NCBI RefSeq assembly: GCF_029051725.1
Contig: NZ_JAACFU010000006.1
Span: 372,001 to 436,000, forward strand
DNA length: 64,000 nucleotides
Direction of reading: 5' to 3'
Origin: Bradyrhizobium sp. CSS354
GTDB lineage: Bacteria; Pseudomonadota; Alphaproteobacteria; Rhizobiales; Xanthobacteraceae
Each line of letters opens with the position of its first letter. The first letter of the stretch is position 1. A model generated the notes under the pieces. It was not told the origin of the DNA. It did not search any database and saw only the letters and a list, made by a program, of their open reading frames with translations. The translations under genes and the position numbers were made by a program. This document shows positions 42,463 to 50,604 of the stretch, piece after piece.

Positions 42463-43335
42463 TCAACCTTTCTCTGAAACGTAAGTTGAAGCCGCGGCCA
42501 GCCGCGCCTCGGTATTCTCCAGGCGCTTCTTCGCGGCCGTGCCGCCGAGCGAAAACGTCACGGCGGCCAGCGATTGCGCGATCGCAATGGCGCCGGTGAG
42601 GCTCGGGAAAAAGCCGGGAGAGGAGGCCGCCTCGAACAGCAGCACGTGGTCGGCGCCTTCAGCCATGGGCGCCGAAGGGCTATCGGCGATCGCGATCAGG
42701 GCCGCGCCGGCACGATAAGCGGCCTGCGCAACCCGGACGCTCGCATGGGTGTAGGGCATGAAGCCGATGACGATGACGGCCTCGCCGGGCCGGAACGCGC
42801 CGAGGTCGAGATCGTCGGGGCCGGAGGCGCCGACCAGTTGCACCTCTTCGGGACGAAACAGCCGGAGCTCGTAGTTCAGCAGTTCTGCGACGCTGCGGCA
42901 GCTTCGGTAGCCGGTGATCCAGATCCGTTTTGCGTCGTGGAGTGCGCGCGCCGCCTCCGCAATCGGCTGGGCCGGAATGCGCGGAAGGCCGGCGGCCTCG
43001 GCCTCCAGCTTTTCGGTGACGAGCGCGACATCGGCGTTCGGGCCGTGGCGGCGGCTCCTGGCGCGGCCGGAGAAGAGCGCTATCTGCGAGGGCCGCCGCG
43101 CCTCCGTCAGTGCCGCGCGCAATTCATCCCAGCCCGAATAGCCGATCGCCTTGGCAAGCCGCGTGAACGCGGCGGGATCGGCGCCGGCAACCGCTGCGAG
43201 ATCGCGCATCGAACGCGTGGTGGCGTCGTAATCGTTGGCCGCGACGAAACGCCCGACCTCCTGCAACCGCATCGGAAGCGATGGCAATGCAATGCGCAGT
43301 TCGCTCAGCGGCGAGGATTTCGCGGGCTCGGTCAT
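42463..43335 (-). CDS. MurR/RpiR family transcriptional regulator
   Basis: The 290-residue protein has an N-terminal HTH_6 domain (MRLQEVGRFVAANDYDATTRSMRDLAAVAGADPAAFTRLAKAIGYSGWDELR, about residues 21-72). A C-terminal SIS domain follows, with KRIWITGYRSCRSVAELLNYEL and GEAVIVIGFMPYTHASVRVAQAA. SIS regulators usually sense sugar phosphates, yet this one sits among amino acid genes. No ribosome site precedes the ATG, and an 8-bp inverted repeat lies directly upstream, so autoregulation is likely. Confidence 0.93.
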   Translation of the reverse strand: MTEPAKSSPLSELRIALPSLPMRLQEVGRFVAANDYDATTRSMRDLAAVAGADPAAFTRLAKAIGYSGWDELRAALTEARRPSQIALFSGRARSRRHGPNADVALVTEKLEAEAAGLPRIPAQPIAEAARALHDAKRIWITGYRSCRSVAELLNYELRLFRPEEVQLVGASGPDDLDLGAFRPGEAVIVIGFMPYTHASVRVAQAAYRAGAALIAIADSPSAPMAEGADHVLLFEAASSPGFFPSLTGAIAIAQSLAAVTFSLGGTAAKKRLENTEARLAAASTYVSEKG

Positions 43336-43343
43336 GAAACATT

Positions 43344-43372
43344 TGTTGCACGAAGTAGAGTTTGGTGCAACA
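43344..43372. promoter_or_regulatory. RpiR operator candidate in the divergent promoter
   Basis: TGTTGCAC (43344-43351) and GTGCAACA (43365-43372) are perfect inverted arms separated by 13 nt. They lie between the divergent regulator gene (start 43335) and the permease gene (start 43422). Confidence 0.65.
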
Positions 43373-43421
43373 GTTGACGTACGCCGCCGGAAATCGCCGT
43401 TTCGAGAAGGATTTTTGTGCT

Positions 43422-44609
43422 GTGACGTCAGACGCTCCGAGACCGCCGCCGCGCCGCCGCTTCTTCGGCGCTTTCGGACGGCGCGAGCTGAAAGGCCTGT
43501 TCTGGCAGGCCCTGGTGGTCGGGATCGCAGTCGCGGTCATCGTCTTCCTCTGGTCCAACACGGTGACCAATCTCTCCGCGCGCCGCATCACGACCGGATT
43601 TGCCTTCCTCGGCCGTGAGGCCGGCATGCCCATCGCCGACAGTCTGCTCGCCTACAATCCGAGAGACTCCTATCTCTGGGCCTTCGTCGTCGGCATCGCC
43701 AACACCCTGCGCGTCGCCGTGATCGGAATCGTGCTTGCAACCATCCTGGGCACGGTGATCGGCATCTCGCGGCTGTCGGCCAACTGGCTGCTGTCGCGGC
43801 TCGCCGCGGTGTATGTCGAAACGCTCCGCGACATCCCGCTGCTGCTCCAGCTCCTGTTCTGGTACGTGCTGATGCAGGCGCTGCCGGCCGCGCGCGCGGC
43901 ATGGCGGCCGATCGAGGGCGTGTTCCTGTCCAATCGCGGGTTGATTTTGCCGGCGATTCCGATCGGGACGCCGCAGCTTTGGGTGCTCGGCACGGCAATG
44001 CTCGGGCTTGTCGTGTGCTATGTCATCCGGCGGCGGCTCATCGCGCAGCAAATGCGCGACGGCAAGCCGCGGCCGGCCTGGCCTTTTGTAGTCGGGCTGC
44101 TCGTTGTGTTGCCTGCGGCGGTGTCCGTGCTGCTCGGCGTGGCCTGGACGATCGAATGGCCTGGGTTGCGCGGCTTCAACTTCGTCGGCGGGCTGACGCT
44201 CGCGCCGGAATATTTCGCGCTGCTGATCGCGCTCGTCACCTACACCTCGGCCTTCATCGCCGAGATCGTGCGCAGCGGCATCCAGTCGGTGCCGCGCGGG
44301 CAGTGGGATGCCGCCAACGCGCTCGGACTGCGCCGCAGCTTCATGCTGCGGCAGATCATCCTGCCGCAGGCGCTGCGCGTCATCGTGCCGCCGATGACGA
44401 GCCAGTACCTCAACCTGTCCAAGAACTCCTCGCTCGCAGTGGCGATCGGCTATCAGGACGTGGTCTCGATCGCCAACACGACGCTGAACCAGACCGGGCA
44501 GGCGATCGAGGCCATTGCTTTGATCATGGCGGTGTTTCTCACCATCAGCCTCGGCATCAGCTTTTTCATGAACTGGTACAATTCGCGCATCGCGCTGGTG
44601 GAGCGCTGA
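43422..44609 (+). CDS. polar amino acid ABC transporter permease (AapQ-like)
   Basis: The 395-residue protein has a basic N-terminus (PRPPPRRRFFGAF), a first membrane segment at LFWQALVVGIAVAVIVFLWSN, a long periplasmic part and the EAA loop region RSGIQSVPRGQWDAANALGLRRSFMLRQIILPQALRVIVPP near the C-terminus. This matches AapQ/BztB permeases. The start is taken as GTG 43422, with GAAGGA 10 nt upstream; the earlier TTG at 43362 lies in the operator. The next permease gene starts 2 nt after its stop. Confidence 0.9.
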   Translation: MTSDAPRPPPRRRFFGAFGRRELKGLFWQALVVGIAVAVIVFLWSNTVTNLSARRITTGFAFLGREAGMPIADSLLAYNPRDSYLWAFVVGIANTLRVAVIGIVLATILGTVIGISRLSANWLLSRLAAVYVETLRDIPLLLQLLFWYVLMQALPAARAAWRPIEGVFLSNRGLILPAIPIGTPQLWVLGTAMLGLVVCYVIRRRLIAQQMRDGKPRPAWPFVVGLLVVLPAAVSVLLGVAWTIEWPGLRGFNFVGGLTLAPEYFALLIALVTYTSAFIAEIVRSGIQSVPRGQWDAANALGLRRSFMLRQIILPQALRVIVPPMTSQYLNLSKNSSLAVAIGYQDVVSIANTTLNQTGQAIEAIALIMAVFLTISLGISFFMNWYNSRIALVER

Positions 44610-44611
44610 CC

Positions 44612-45718
44612 ATGACGGCGATCGCCGACATTCCGGAAGCACCGCGCGCCGCCCGCCGCCCGCAGATTGGCAATCCGGTGCTGCGCTGGCTGCGCACCAA
44701 TTTGTTCTCGTCGATCCCGAACGGCATCCTCTCGGTCGTGTTGCTGGCGGTGCTCGCAAAGGCCATCTTCAGCTTCGTGCAGTGGGGCATTGCCAATGCG
44801 GTCTGGCTCACCCCGGCGAACGATTCCAGCGCCTGCCGCGCGGTACGCGGCGTCGGTGCATGCTGGGCGATCATCCCCGAGAAATATCGCTTCATCCTGT
44901 TTGGCACCTATCCGTTCGACGAGCAGTGGCGGCCGGCGCTGGCGGTGCTGCTCTTCATTGGCCTGTTCTATCTCTCCAGCCGCCGCGCCTTATGGCGGCG
45001 CGAACTGGCCTATCTCTGGATCGGAGCGCTCGCGCTGATCAGTGTGCTGATGTGGGGCGGCATATTCGGCTTGTCGTTCGTCTCGCAGGACCGTTGGGGC
45101 GGCTTGCCGGTGACGCTGATCCTGGCGACCTTTGGTCTGGCGTTCGGATTCCCGCTCGGCATCCTGGTCGCACTCGGCCGGCGTTCAAAACTGCCGGCGA
45201 TCCGCTCGCTCAGCGTGCTCTATGTCGAGCTGATCCGCGGCGTGCCGCTGGTCAGTCTGCTGTTCATGGCGAGCGTGATGTTTCCGCTGTTCATGCCGAA
45301 CGGATTCAACATCGACAAACTCCTGCGCGCGCAGGTCGCGATCATCCTGTTCGCGGGTGCTTATCTTGCCGAAGTCATTCGCGGCGGCCTCCAGGCCGTC
45401 CCCCGCGGCCAATACGAGGCCGCCGACGCTCTCGGCCTGTCCTACTGGCGCAAGAACCGCCTAATCGTCCTGCCGCAGGCGATCCGCCACGTCATCCCGC
45501 CGCTGGTCAACACCTTCATCGCCTTCTTCAAGGACACCAGCCTCGTCCTGATCATCGGGATCTTCGACTTGCTGACGACGGCCAAGACCGCGATCATCGA
45601 TCCGGCCTGGCAGCAATTCTCCGTCGAAGTCTACATCTTCGTCGCCGCCATCTATTTTGTCTTCTGCTTCGCGATGTCACGATACAGCCGCAGCCTTGAG
45701 GCGACGAGCGGAAGGTGA
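44612..45718 (+). CDS. polar amino acid ABC transporter permease (AapM-like)
   Basis: The 368-residue protein has an N-terminal membrane segment around SIPNGILSVVLLAVLAKAIFSFV, a periplasmic loop with the SSACRAVRGVGACWAIIPEKYRFILFGTYPFDEQWRP segment typical of AapM/BztC, and the EAA loop GGLQAVPRGQYEAADALGLSYWRKNRLIVLPQAIRHVIPP. It pairs with the AapQ-like permease. No AapP-type ATPase gene follows; the next gene is an amidase on the opposite strand. Confidence 0.93.
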   Translation: MTAIADIPEAPRAARRPQIGNPVLRWLRTNLFSSIPNGILSVVLLAVLAKAIFSFVQWGIANAVWLTPANDSSACRAVRGVGACWAIIPEKYRFILFGTYPFDEQWRPALAVLLFIGLFYLSSRRALWRRELAYLWIGALALISVLMWGGIFGLSFVSQDRWGGLPVTLILATFGLAFGFPLGILVALGRRSKLPAIRSLSVLYVELIRGVPLVSLLFMASVMFPLFMPNGFNIDKLLRAQVAIILFAGAYLAEVIRGGLQAVPRGQYEAADALGLSYWRKNRLIVLPQAIRHVIPPLVNTFIAFFKDTSLVLIIGIFDLLTTAKTAIIDPAWQQFSVEVYIFVAAIYFVFCFAMSRYSRSLEATSGR

Positions 45719-45725
45719 AGGCCGC

Positions 45726-45774
45726 GTGTCCTGGACAAGGTGCAGCGCGAAGCGTTGCGCCGCGTCCGGGGCAC
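45726..45774. repeat. palindromic element, GTGTCCCGG family (copy 2)
   Basis: GTGTCCTGG (45726-45734) and CCGGGGCAC (45766-45774) are imperfect inverted arms around a core containing GCAGCGCG, which is also in copy 1 at 40046-40074. The element fills the gap between the convergent permease and amidase genes. Confidence 0.65.
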
Positions 45775-45782
45775 GAGAGAAG

Positions 45783-47201
45783 TTAGTTCTTCACCCGCGG
45801 ATCAATCGGCGTCGTGCCGCGCACACCCAGAATATCCTCCAACACCTTCGCGCCGGCGATCACCTGCGCGTCCGCGCGCGGAGCCCCGACGATCTGCAGG
45901 CCGACCGGCAGGCCCGACGCCGTGAAGCCGCACGGCAGCGACAACGCGGGACAGCAGGCGAGCGTGATGGCGTAGACGATGCCGAGCCATTCGACGTAAT
46001 TCTCGAACTTCTTGCCGGCGCATTCGGCGACATAGCGGTGCTCGATCGGGAAGGGCGGCACTATGGTGGTCGGTACCAGCAGCAGATCGTAGCTCTTGAA
46101 GAACTCGACCGCACGCGCGGTCATGCCGACGCGCTGCGACTCGGCGCGTTCGAGCTGCTCGATCGTGAGCTTGAGGCCTTCCTCGATGTTCCAGATCACT
46201 TCGGGCTTGAGCAGGTCGCGCTTGGTGCGCAGCAGCTGCGCCTTGCTGATCGCGAAGTCGAACGCGCGCAGCACGTGGAAGCACTCATGCGCCTCGCGCC
46301 AGTCCGGATGCGCCTCCTCGACGATGGCGCCGGCTTCGGCAAAGCGTTCCGCCGCCTTTCGCGTGATAGCTTTGACTTCGGGATCGACCGGCGTGATACC
46401 GAGGTCCGGCGAGTAGGCGATGCGCTTCGGTTTGTTGCCTGATTGCGCCGCCGAGAGAAACGACGTCAAGGGCGCCGGCAGCGACAGCGGGTCGGCGGCA
46501 TAATCGCCGCTCATGGCATCCAGCAGCAACGCGAGATCCTCGACGTTGCGGGCCATCGGGCCAACGACGCCGAGATTGCGGTCGATGGCCGCTTTCGGCG
46601 TGTGCGCGACGCGGCCGATGCTCGGCCGCATGCCGACGACGCCGCAGAACGCCGCGGGACTGCGCAAGGAGCCGCCCATGTCGGAGCCCTGCGCGAGCCA
46701 AGCCATGCCGGTCGCGAGCGCAACGGCCGCGCCGCCCGAGGAGCCGGCTGCGGATTTGGATGTATCCCAGGGATTGAGGGTCGCGCCGAACACCTCGTTG
46801 AACGTGTTAGCGCCCGCGCCGAACTCCGGCGTGTTGGATTTGGCGTAGACGACCGCGCCGTTACCTTCGAGGTTCTCCACCATGAGGTCGGACTGCTTGG
46901 GCACATTGTCCTTGAAGATCGGTGAGCCCTGGGTGTTCAGCACGCCAGCAACATCGGTCAGGTCCTTGATCGGCACTGGCAGACCCGCGAGCAATCCGCG
47001 CGCACCGGCCGGCTTCCGCATCAGCGCCTTTGCGCTATCCCGCGCGCGGTCGAAGCACAGCGTCGGCAGCGCGTTGACCTTGCCATCGACTTCGCCGATG
47101 CGCTTCTCCAGCGCATCCAACAGTTCCAGCGGCGAGACGTCGCCGGACCGCAGCTTGTCGACGACGGCGCAAGCGGTTTCTCGGATCAACTCTTGAGACA
47201 A
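45783..47201 (-). CDS. amidase signature family hydrolase
   Basis: The 472-residue enzyme has the Ser-cisSer-Lys triad: Lys79 in PVPIKDLTDVAG, the Ser154/155 pair in AAGSSGG and nucleophile Ser178 in GSDMGGSLR. It hydrolyses amide bonds; the substrate is unknown, and GatA is excluded by context and by the absence of gatBC neighbours. Translation appears to start at TTG 47201, supported by AGGAG 9 nt upstream; no ATG or GTG is near. It lies 116 nt after the SDR gene, with a palindromic repeat between. Confidence 0.92.
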   Translation of the reverse strand: MSQELIRETACAVVDKLRSGDVSPLELLDALEKRIGEVDGKVNALPTLCFDRARDSAKALMRKPAGARGLLAGLPVPIKDLTDVAGVLNTQGSPIFKDNVPKQSDLMVENLEGNGAVVYAKSNTPEFGAGANTFNEVFGATLNPWDTSKSAAGSSGGAAVALATGMAWLAQGSDMGGSLRSPAAFCGVVGMRPSIGRVAHTPKAAIDRNLGVVGPMARNVEDLALLLDAMSGDYAADPLSLPAPLTSFLSAAQSGNKPKRIAYSPDLGITPVDPEVKAITRKAAERFAEAGAIVEEAHPDWREAHECFHVLRAFDFAISKAQLLRTKRDLLKPEVIWNIEEGLKLTIEQLERAESQRVGMTARAVEFFKSYDLLLVPTTIVPPFPIEHRYVAECAGKKFENYVEWLGIVYAITLACCPALSLPCGFTASGLPVGLQIVGAPRADAQVIAGAKVLEDILGVRGTTPIDPRVKN

Positions 47202-47232
47202 CTATCTTACTCCTGTGCTTGTTCTGGGCTCC

Positions 47233-47308
47233 GTCATTGCGAGGAGTGAAGCGACTTGTCCGCCTTCGCTAAAGCTTCGGCGGACAAGTCGCTGCGCTCG
47301 CAACGACG
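47233..47308. repeat. palindromic repeat, family A arms with a different core (copy 3)
   Basis: The arms GTCATTGCGAG and CTCGCAACGACG resemble the copies at 11757, 20311 and 56098. The inner stem ACTTGTCCGCC / GGCGGACAAGT replaces the GCAATCCAG stem seen there. It lies between the SDR and amidase genes. Confidence 0.85.
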
Positions 47309-47317
47309 TGGATAGAG

Positions 47318-48094
47318 TTAACCCCATCCTGCGCTGATGCCGCCGTCCACCGTGTAAATCACGCCGGACGTATAGCCTGCCCGATCGGACGCGAGGAACG
47401 CCATGAGATCGCCGATCTCGCGCGCATGTGCAGGCCTGCCGAGCGGCAGGCTCTTCTGAAATTCCTTGTAGCGGTTCTCGTCGCCGAACTGGTGCTTTGC
47501 CCGCGTCTTCAGCAGGGTGACGTGACGGTCGGTGCCGACGGGGCCGGGATTGATTCCGACCACGCGGATATTGTCGGCGAGGCTCTTGCCCCCGAGCGCG
47601 CGGGTGAAGGCCATCAGGGCGGCATTGCCGGCGCTGCCGCAAATGTAGTTGGCGTCGAATTTCTCGCCGGCGGCGCCGATGTCGTTGACGATCACGCCGC
47701 CGCCCTTCGCCTTCATCTGCGCATAGATCATGCGCGTGAGGTTGATGTAGCCGAACACTTTCAACTCCCAGGCGTGCCGCCAGGTCGCCTCGTCGATCTT
47801 GTCGATGGAGCCGCCGGGAATGTCGCCGGCATTGTTGACGAGCACGTCGATGTCGGCGGCTTCCCTGGCGAGCCGCGTCAAATCCTCGCTCTTGCGCAAA
47901 TCCACGATGCTGGTGGCGGCATCGATCTGCTGCGCCGAGCGCAAGCGCTCGGCCAGAGCCTTGAGCTGATCGCCGTTGCGGGCGGCGAGGAGGAGATGGC
48001 AGCCTTCCTCGGCAAAGGCCTCGGCGGCGGCTGCGCCGATGCCCTTGGACGCGCCCGTGATCAGGACGCGCTTGCCACGCAGATGCAGATCCAT
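47318..48094 (-). CDS. SDR family protein lacking the canonical Tyr-x-x-x-Lys
   Basis: The 258-residue protein has the NAD(P) loop GASKGIGAAAAEAF (residues about 14-27), DVLVNNAGDIPGG near 90 and a normal C-terminal YTSGVIYTVDGG. The active-site segment reads VNDIGAAGEKFDANYICGSAGNAALMAF, so in register the catalytic Ser, Tyr and Lys appear as Gly, Gly and Asn. It may bind a nucleotide without classical SDR chemistry, or use residues such as Tyr in ANYICGS. It lies in a catabolic block, divergent from the tartrate dehydrogenase-like gene. Confidence 0.85.
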   Translation of the reverse strand: MDLHLRGKRVLITGASKGIGAAAAEAFAEEGCHLLLAARNGDQLKALAERLRSAQQIDAATSIVDLRKSEDLTRLAREAADIDVLVNNAGDIPGGSIDKIDEATWRHAWELKVFGYINLTRMIYAQMKAKGGGVIVNDIGAAGEKFDANYICGSAGNAALMAFTRALGGKSLADNIRVVGINPGPVGTDRHVTLLKTRAKHQFGDENRYKEFQKSLPLGRPAHAREIGDLMAFLASDRAGYTSGVIYTVDGGISAGWG

Positions 48095-48158
48095 GGGAGT
48101 TACTCGCAGGAGAGGAGCAGGAATGAAATCAGTAGGCGGTCGGCCGCGCCATGGTCAA

Positions 48159-48207
48159 CATTGCAGTGCAGCGTTGCACTGCCGCCGCGTTTGGTCCATT
48201 GCAGTGC
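48159..48207. promoter_or_regulatory. palindromic operator candidate before the tartrate dehydrogenase-like gene
   Basis: GCAGTGCA (48163-48170) and TGCACTGC (48175-48182) form perfect 8-bp arms with a 4-nt spacer. The left half CATTGCAGTGC (48159-48169) recurs exactly at 48197-48207, 38 bp downstream. Both lie between the divergent SDR (start 48094) and dehydrogenase (start 48252) genes. No regulator gene is adjacent; the LysR at 52859-53776 is the nearest. Confidence 0.6.
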
Positions 48208-48251
48208 GGTCAAAAAGGCGGCGGCTGCCGGACCAATCAAGGACGTTCTCG

Positions 48252-49325
48252 ATGAGCAAGAAACAATACCGGATCGCGGTCATTCCCGGCGACGGCATCG
48301 GCAAGGAAGTGATGCCGGAGGGTCTGCGCGTTCTGGAGACCGCGGCGAAGAAGCACGGAGTGTCGCTTCATTTCGATCATTTCGACTTCTCGTCCTGGGA
48401 CTATTACGAGAAGCACGGCCAGATGATGCCGGACGATTGGAAGGAAAAGATCGGCAAGCACGATGCCATCTACTTCGGTGCGGTCGGTTGGCCGGCCAAG
48501 ATTCCGGATCACGTCTCGCTCTGGGGCTCGTTGATCAAGTTCCGCCGCGAGTTCGATCAGTATGTGAATTTGCGCCCCGTGCGGCTGATGCCGGGCGTGC
48601 CGTCGCCACTGGCCAACCGCAAGCCCGGCGACATTGATTTCTGGGTGGTGCGCGAGAACACCGAAGGCGAATATTCCTCCGTCGGCGGCCGCATGTTCCC
48701 GGACACCGACCGTGAGTTCGTGACGCAGCAGACCGTGATGACCCGCATTGGCGTCGATCGCATCCTGAAGTTCGCATTCGAACTCGCGCAGTCGCGGCCG
48801 AAGAAGCACCTGACGTCGGCGACCAAGTCGAACGGCATCTCCATCACCATGCCCTATTGGGACGAGCGCGTGGAGGCGATGGCGAAAAAGTTTCCGGGCG
48901 TGAAGTGGGACAAGTACCACATCGACATCCTGACAGCGAACTTTGTGCTGCATCCGGACTGGTTCGACGTCGTTGTCGGCTCCAATCTGTTTGGTGACAT
49001 CCTGTCCGATCTCGGCCCGGCCTGCACCGGCACTATCGGCATCGCGCCGTCAGGCAACATCAACCCCGAGGGCAATTTCCCGTCGGTGTTCGAGCCGGTG
49101 CACGGCTCGGCGCCCGATATCGCGGGACAGGGCATCGCCAATCCGATCGGCGCAATCTGGTCCGGCGCGATGATGCTCGAACATCTCGGCGAGAAGGAAG
49201 CCGGCAAGTCGATCGTCGATGCGATCGAACGCACGCTGGCAGAGCGCACGCTCCGCACCAAGGACCTCGGCGGCAACGCTGACACGACCGCATGCGGCAA
49301 GGCGGTTGCGGAGATGGTGGATTAG
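48252..49325 (+). CDS. tartrate dehydrogenase/decarboxylase-like enzyme
   Basis: The 357-residue protein is of the isopropylmalate/isocitrate dehydrogenase superfamily. It shows IAVIPGDGIGKEVMPEGLRVLE at the N-terminus, WGSLIKFRREFDQYVNLRPVRLMPG (the substrate-binding Arg region), VRENTEGEYSSVGGRMF, GSNLFGDILSDLGPACTGTIGIAPSGNINP and HGSAPDIAGQGIANP. These fit tartrate dehydrogenase (TtuC type), which oxidises tartrate and decarboxylates malate; isopropylmalate dehydrogenase is less likely. AAGGA precedes the ATG. Confidence 0.9.
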   Translation: MSKKQYRIAVIPGDGIGKEVMPEGLRVLETAAKKHGVSLHFDHFDFSSWDYYEKHGQMMPDDWKEKIGKHDAIYFGAVGWPAKIPDHVSLWGSLIKFRREFDQYVNLRPVRLMPGVPSPLANRKPGDIDFWVVRENTEGEYSSVGGRMFPDTDREFVTQQTVMTRIGVDRILKFAFELAQSRPKKHLTSATKSNGISITMPYWDERVEAMAKKFPGVKWDKYHIDILTANFVLHPDWFDVVVGSNLFGDILSDLGPACTGTIGIAPSGNINPEGNFPSVFEPVHGSAPDIAGQGIANPIGAIWSGAMMLEHLGEKEAGKSIVDAIERTLAERTLRTKDLGGNADTTACGKAVAEMVD

Positions 49326-49334
49326 GGCACTGCT

Positions 49335-49500
49335 TTCCCTCCCCCCTTGTGGGGGAGGGTGGCTTCGATGCGAAGCATCGAAGACGGGTGAGGGGTCGTC
49401 TCCGCGGAGACAGGCCTCTCAACTGTGCATTTCTCTTCGTGGAGAGAGACCCCTCATCCGGCGCTCCGCGCCACCTTCTCCCACAAGGGGAGAAGGGAAG
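49335..49500. repeat. large palindromic repeat, family C
   Basis: The left half holds CCCTCCCCCCTTGTGGGGGAGGG and TTCGATGCGAAGCATCGAAG; the right half holds CACCTTCTCCCACAAGGGGAGAAG. An inner pair GGGTGAGGGGTC and GACCCCTCATCC is inverted. The element fills the gap between the convergent tartrate dehydrogenase-like and Ldh genes and resembles a mosaic of smaller palindromes. Confidence 0.8.
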
Positions 49501-49519
49501 AGCAGCGTGCTCCGCCTCA

Positions 49520-50593
49520 CTACCCCGCGATCTCCTCGATCGCCGCCTCATCCAGCCCGAACGTTTTCCCAGCCAGCAAAATATCCCGCCAGGTGGTCGG
49601 ATCGACCGGGATGCCTTCCGCGAGCCGCTTCTTCTTCGTCTCGCGTTCGGGCTCACCCGCGATCTTCACCTTGTCGACACCGGGGGCCGGAGGTGAGCCG
49701 GTGTGCCATGCGACGAAGCTCTCGACTTCGCGCGCGAGATTCTCCGCGGTGCCGAGTTTGGTCGGATCTATGATGATCGAGAGCATGCCGTTGAGGACGT
49801 TGTACTTGCCATCGGATGGGCCCTTGACCACTTGCCCGCCGGAGAGTGCGCCGCCGAGGATTTCGCACACCAGCGCGAGCCCCGAACCCTTGTGCTCGCC
49901 GAACGGCAGGATGGCGCCGTGCGGCGGAATCACGGTGTAGCGCGGGTTGGTGGTCGGCTTGCCCTCGTTGTCGATGATGGTGCCGGGCTCGAGCTCGACG
50001 CCCTTGTTGTGGGCGACGCGGGTCTTGCCCTGCGCGATCCTGCTGGTGGCGAAGTCGAGCACGATGGGGTCCTTGCCCGCGCGCGGGATGCCGACGCAGA
50101 ACGGGTTGGTGCCGTGGCGCCCATCGCTGCCGCCCCACGGCGCCACGATGGGACGCGAGATCACGTTGACGAAGTGAATCGAGACCAGTCCGTGGTCGAT
50201 GCACTGCTCGGCCCAGTGGCCGATGCGCCCGATGTGGTGCGAGTTGGAGAGGCCGACGAGACACACGCCGTTGCGCTTGGCGCGCTCGGCCGCCAGCTCC
50301 ATCGCTTCATGGCCGATGACTTGGCCATAGCCGGTGAGGCCGTCGAGCGTGAGAAGCGGACCGGTGTCGAGCACGATCTTGACGTGCTGGTTCACGGCGA
50401 GACCGCCCGTGGTGACGCTCTGGACATAGCGCGGGATCATGCCGACGCCGTGGGAGTCGTGCCCCTTGAGGTTTGCCTCGACCAGGTTGGTGGACACGAG
50501 CTCGGCCTCGCGGTCCGTGGAGCCGCCGGCCTTGACGATGGCACTGATGGCTTCGATGAGCGGCTGTGCCTTGATGGTGCGGTAATCGGCCAT
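49520..50593 (-). CDS. Ldh family (malate/L-lactate/ureidoglycolate-type) dehydrogenase
   Basis: The 357-residue protein has the Ldh-family landmarks LKGHDSHGVGMIPRYV, VGLSNSHHIGRIGHWAEQ and GTNPFCVGIPR, then KGSGLALVCEILGGALSGG. These NAD(P)H enzymes, unrelated to classical LDH, reduce 2-oxoacids or oxidise 2-hydroxyacids, including ureidoglycolate. It lies 11 nt after a 2-hydroxyacid dehydrogenase gene and 35 nt further downstream than an M20 amidohydrolase gene pair boundary would require for one operon, so the three are probably co-transcribed. Confidence 0.92.
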   Translation of the reverse strand: MADYRTIKAQPLIEAISAIVKAGGSTDREAELVSTNLVEANLKGHDSHGVGMIPRYVQSVTTGGLAVNQHVKIVLDTGPLLTLDGLTGYGQVIGHEAMELAAERAKRNGVCLVGLSNSHHIGRIGHWAEQCIDHGLVSIHFVNVISRPIVAPWGGSDGRHGTNPFCVGIPRAGKDPIVLDFATSRIAQGKTRVAHNKGVELEPGTIIDNEGKPTTNPRYTVIPPHGAILPFGEHKGSGLALVCEILGGALSGGQVVKGPSDGKYNVLNGMLSIIIDPTKLGTAENLAREVESFVAWHTGSPPAPGVDKVKIAGEPERETKKKRLAEGIPVDPTTWRDILLAGKTFGLDEAAIEEIAG

Positions 50594-50604
50594 TGGTGTT
50601 GCTC

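Noticed and set aside
43901..45718. A single 605-residue permease reaching back into the AapQ-like gene
   Set aside because: The first 237 codons are an out-of-frame reading of the AapQ-like gene; the real AapM-like protein starts at 44612.
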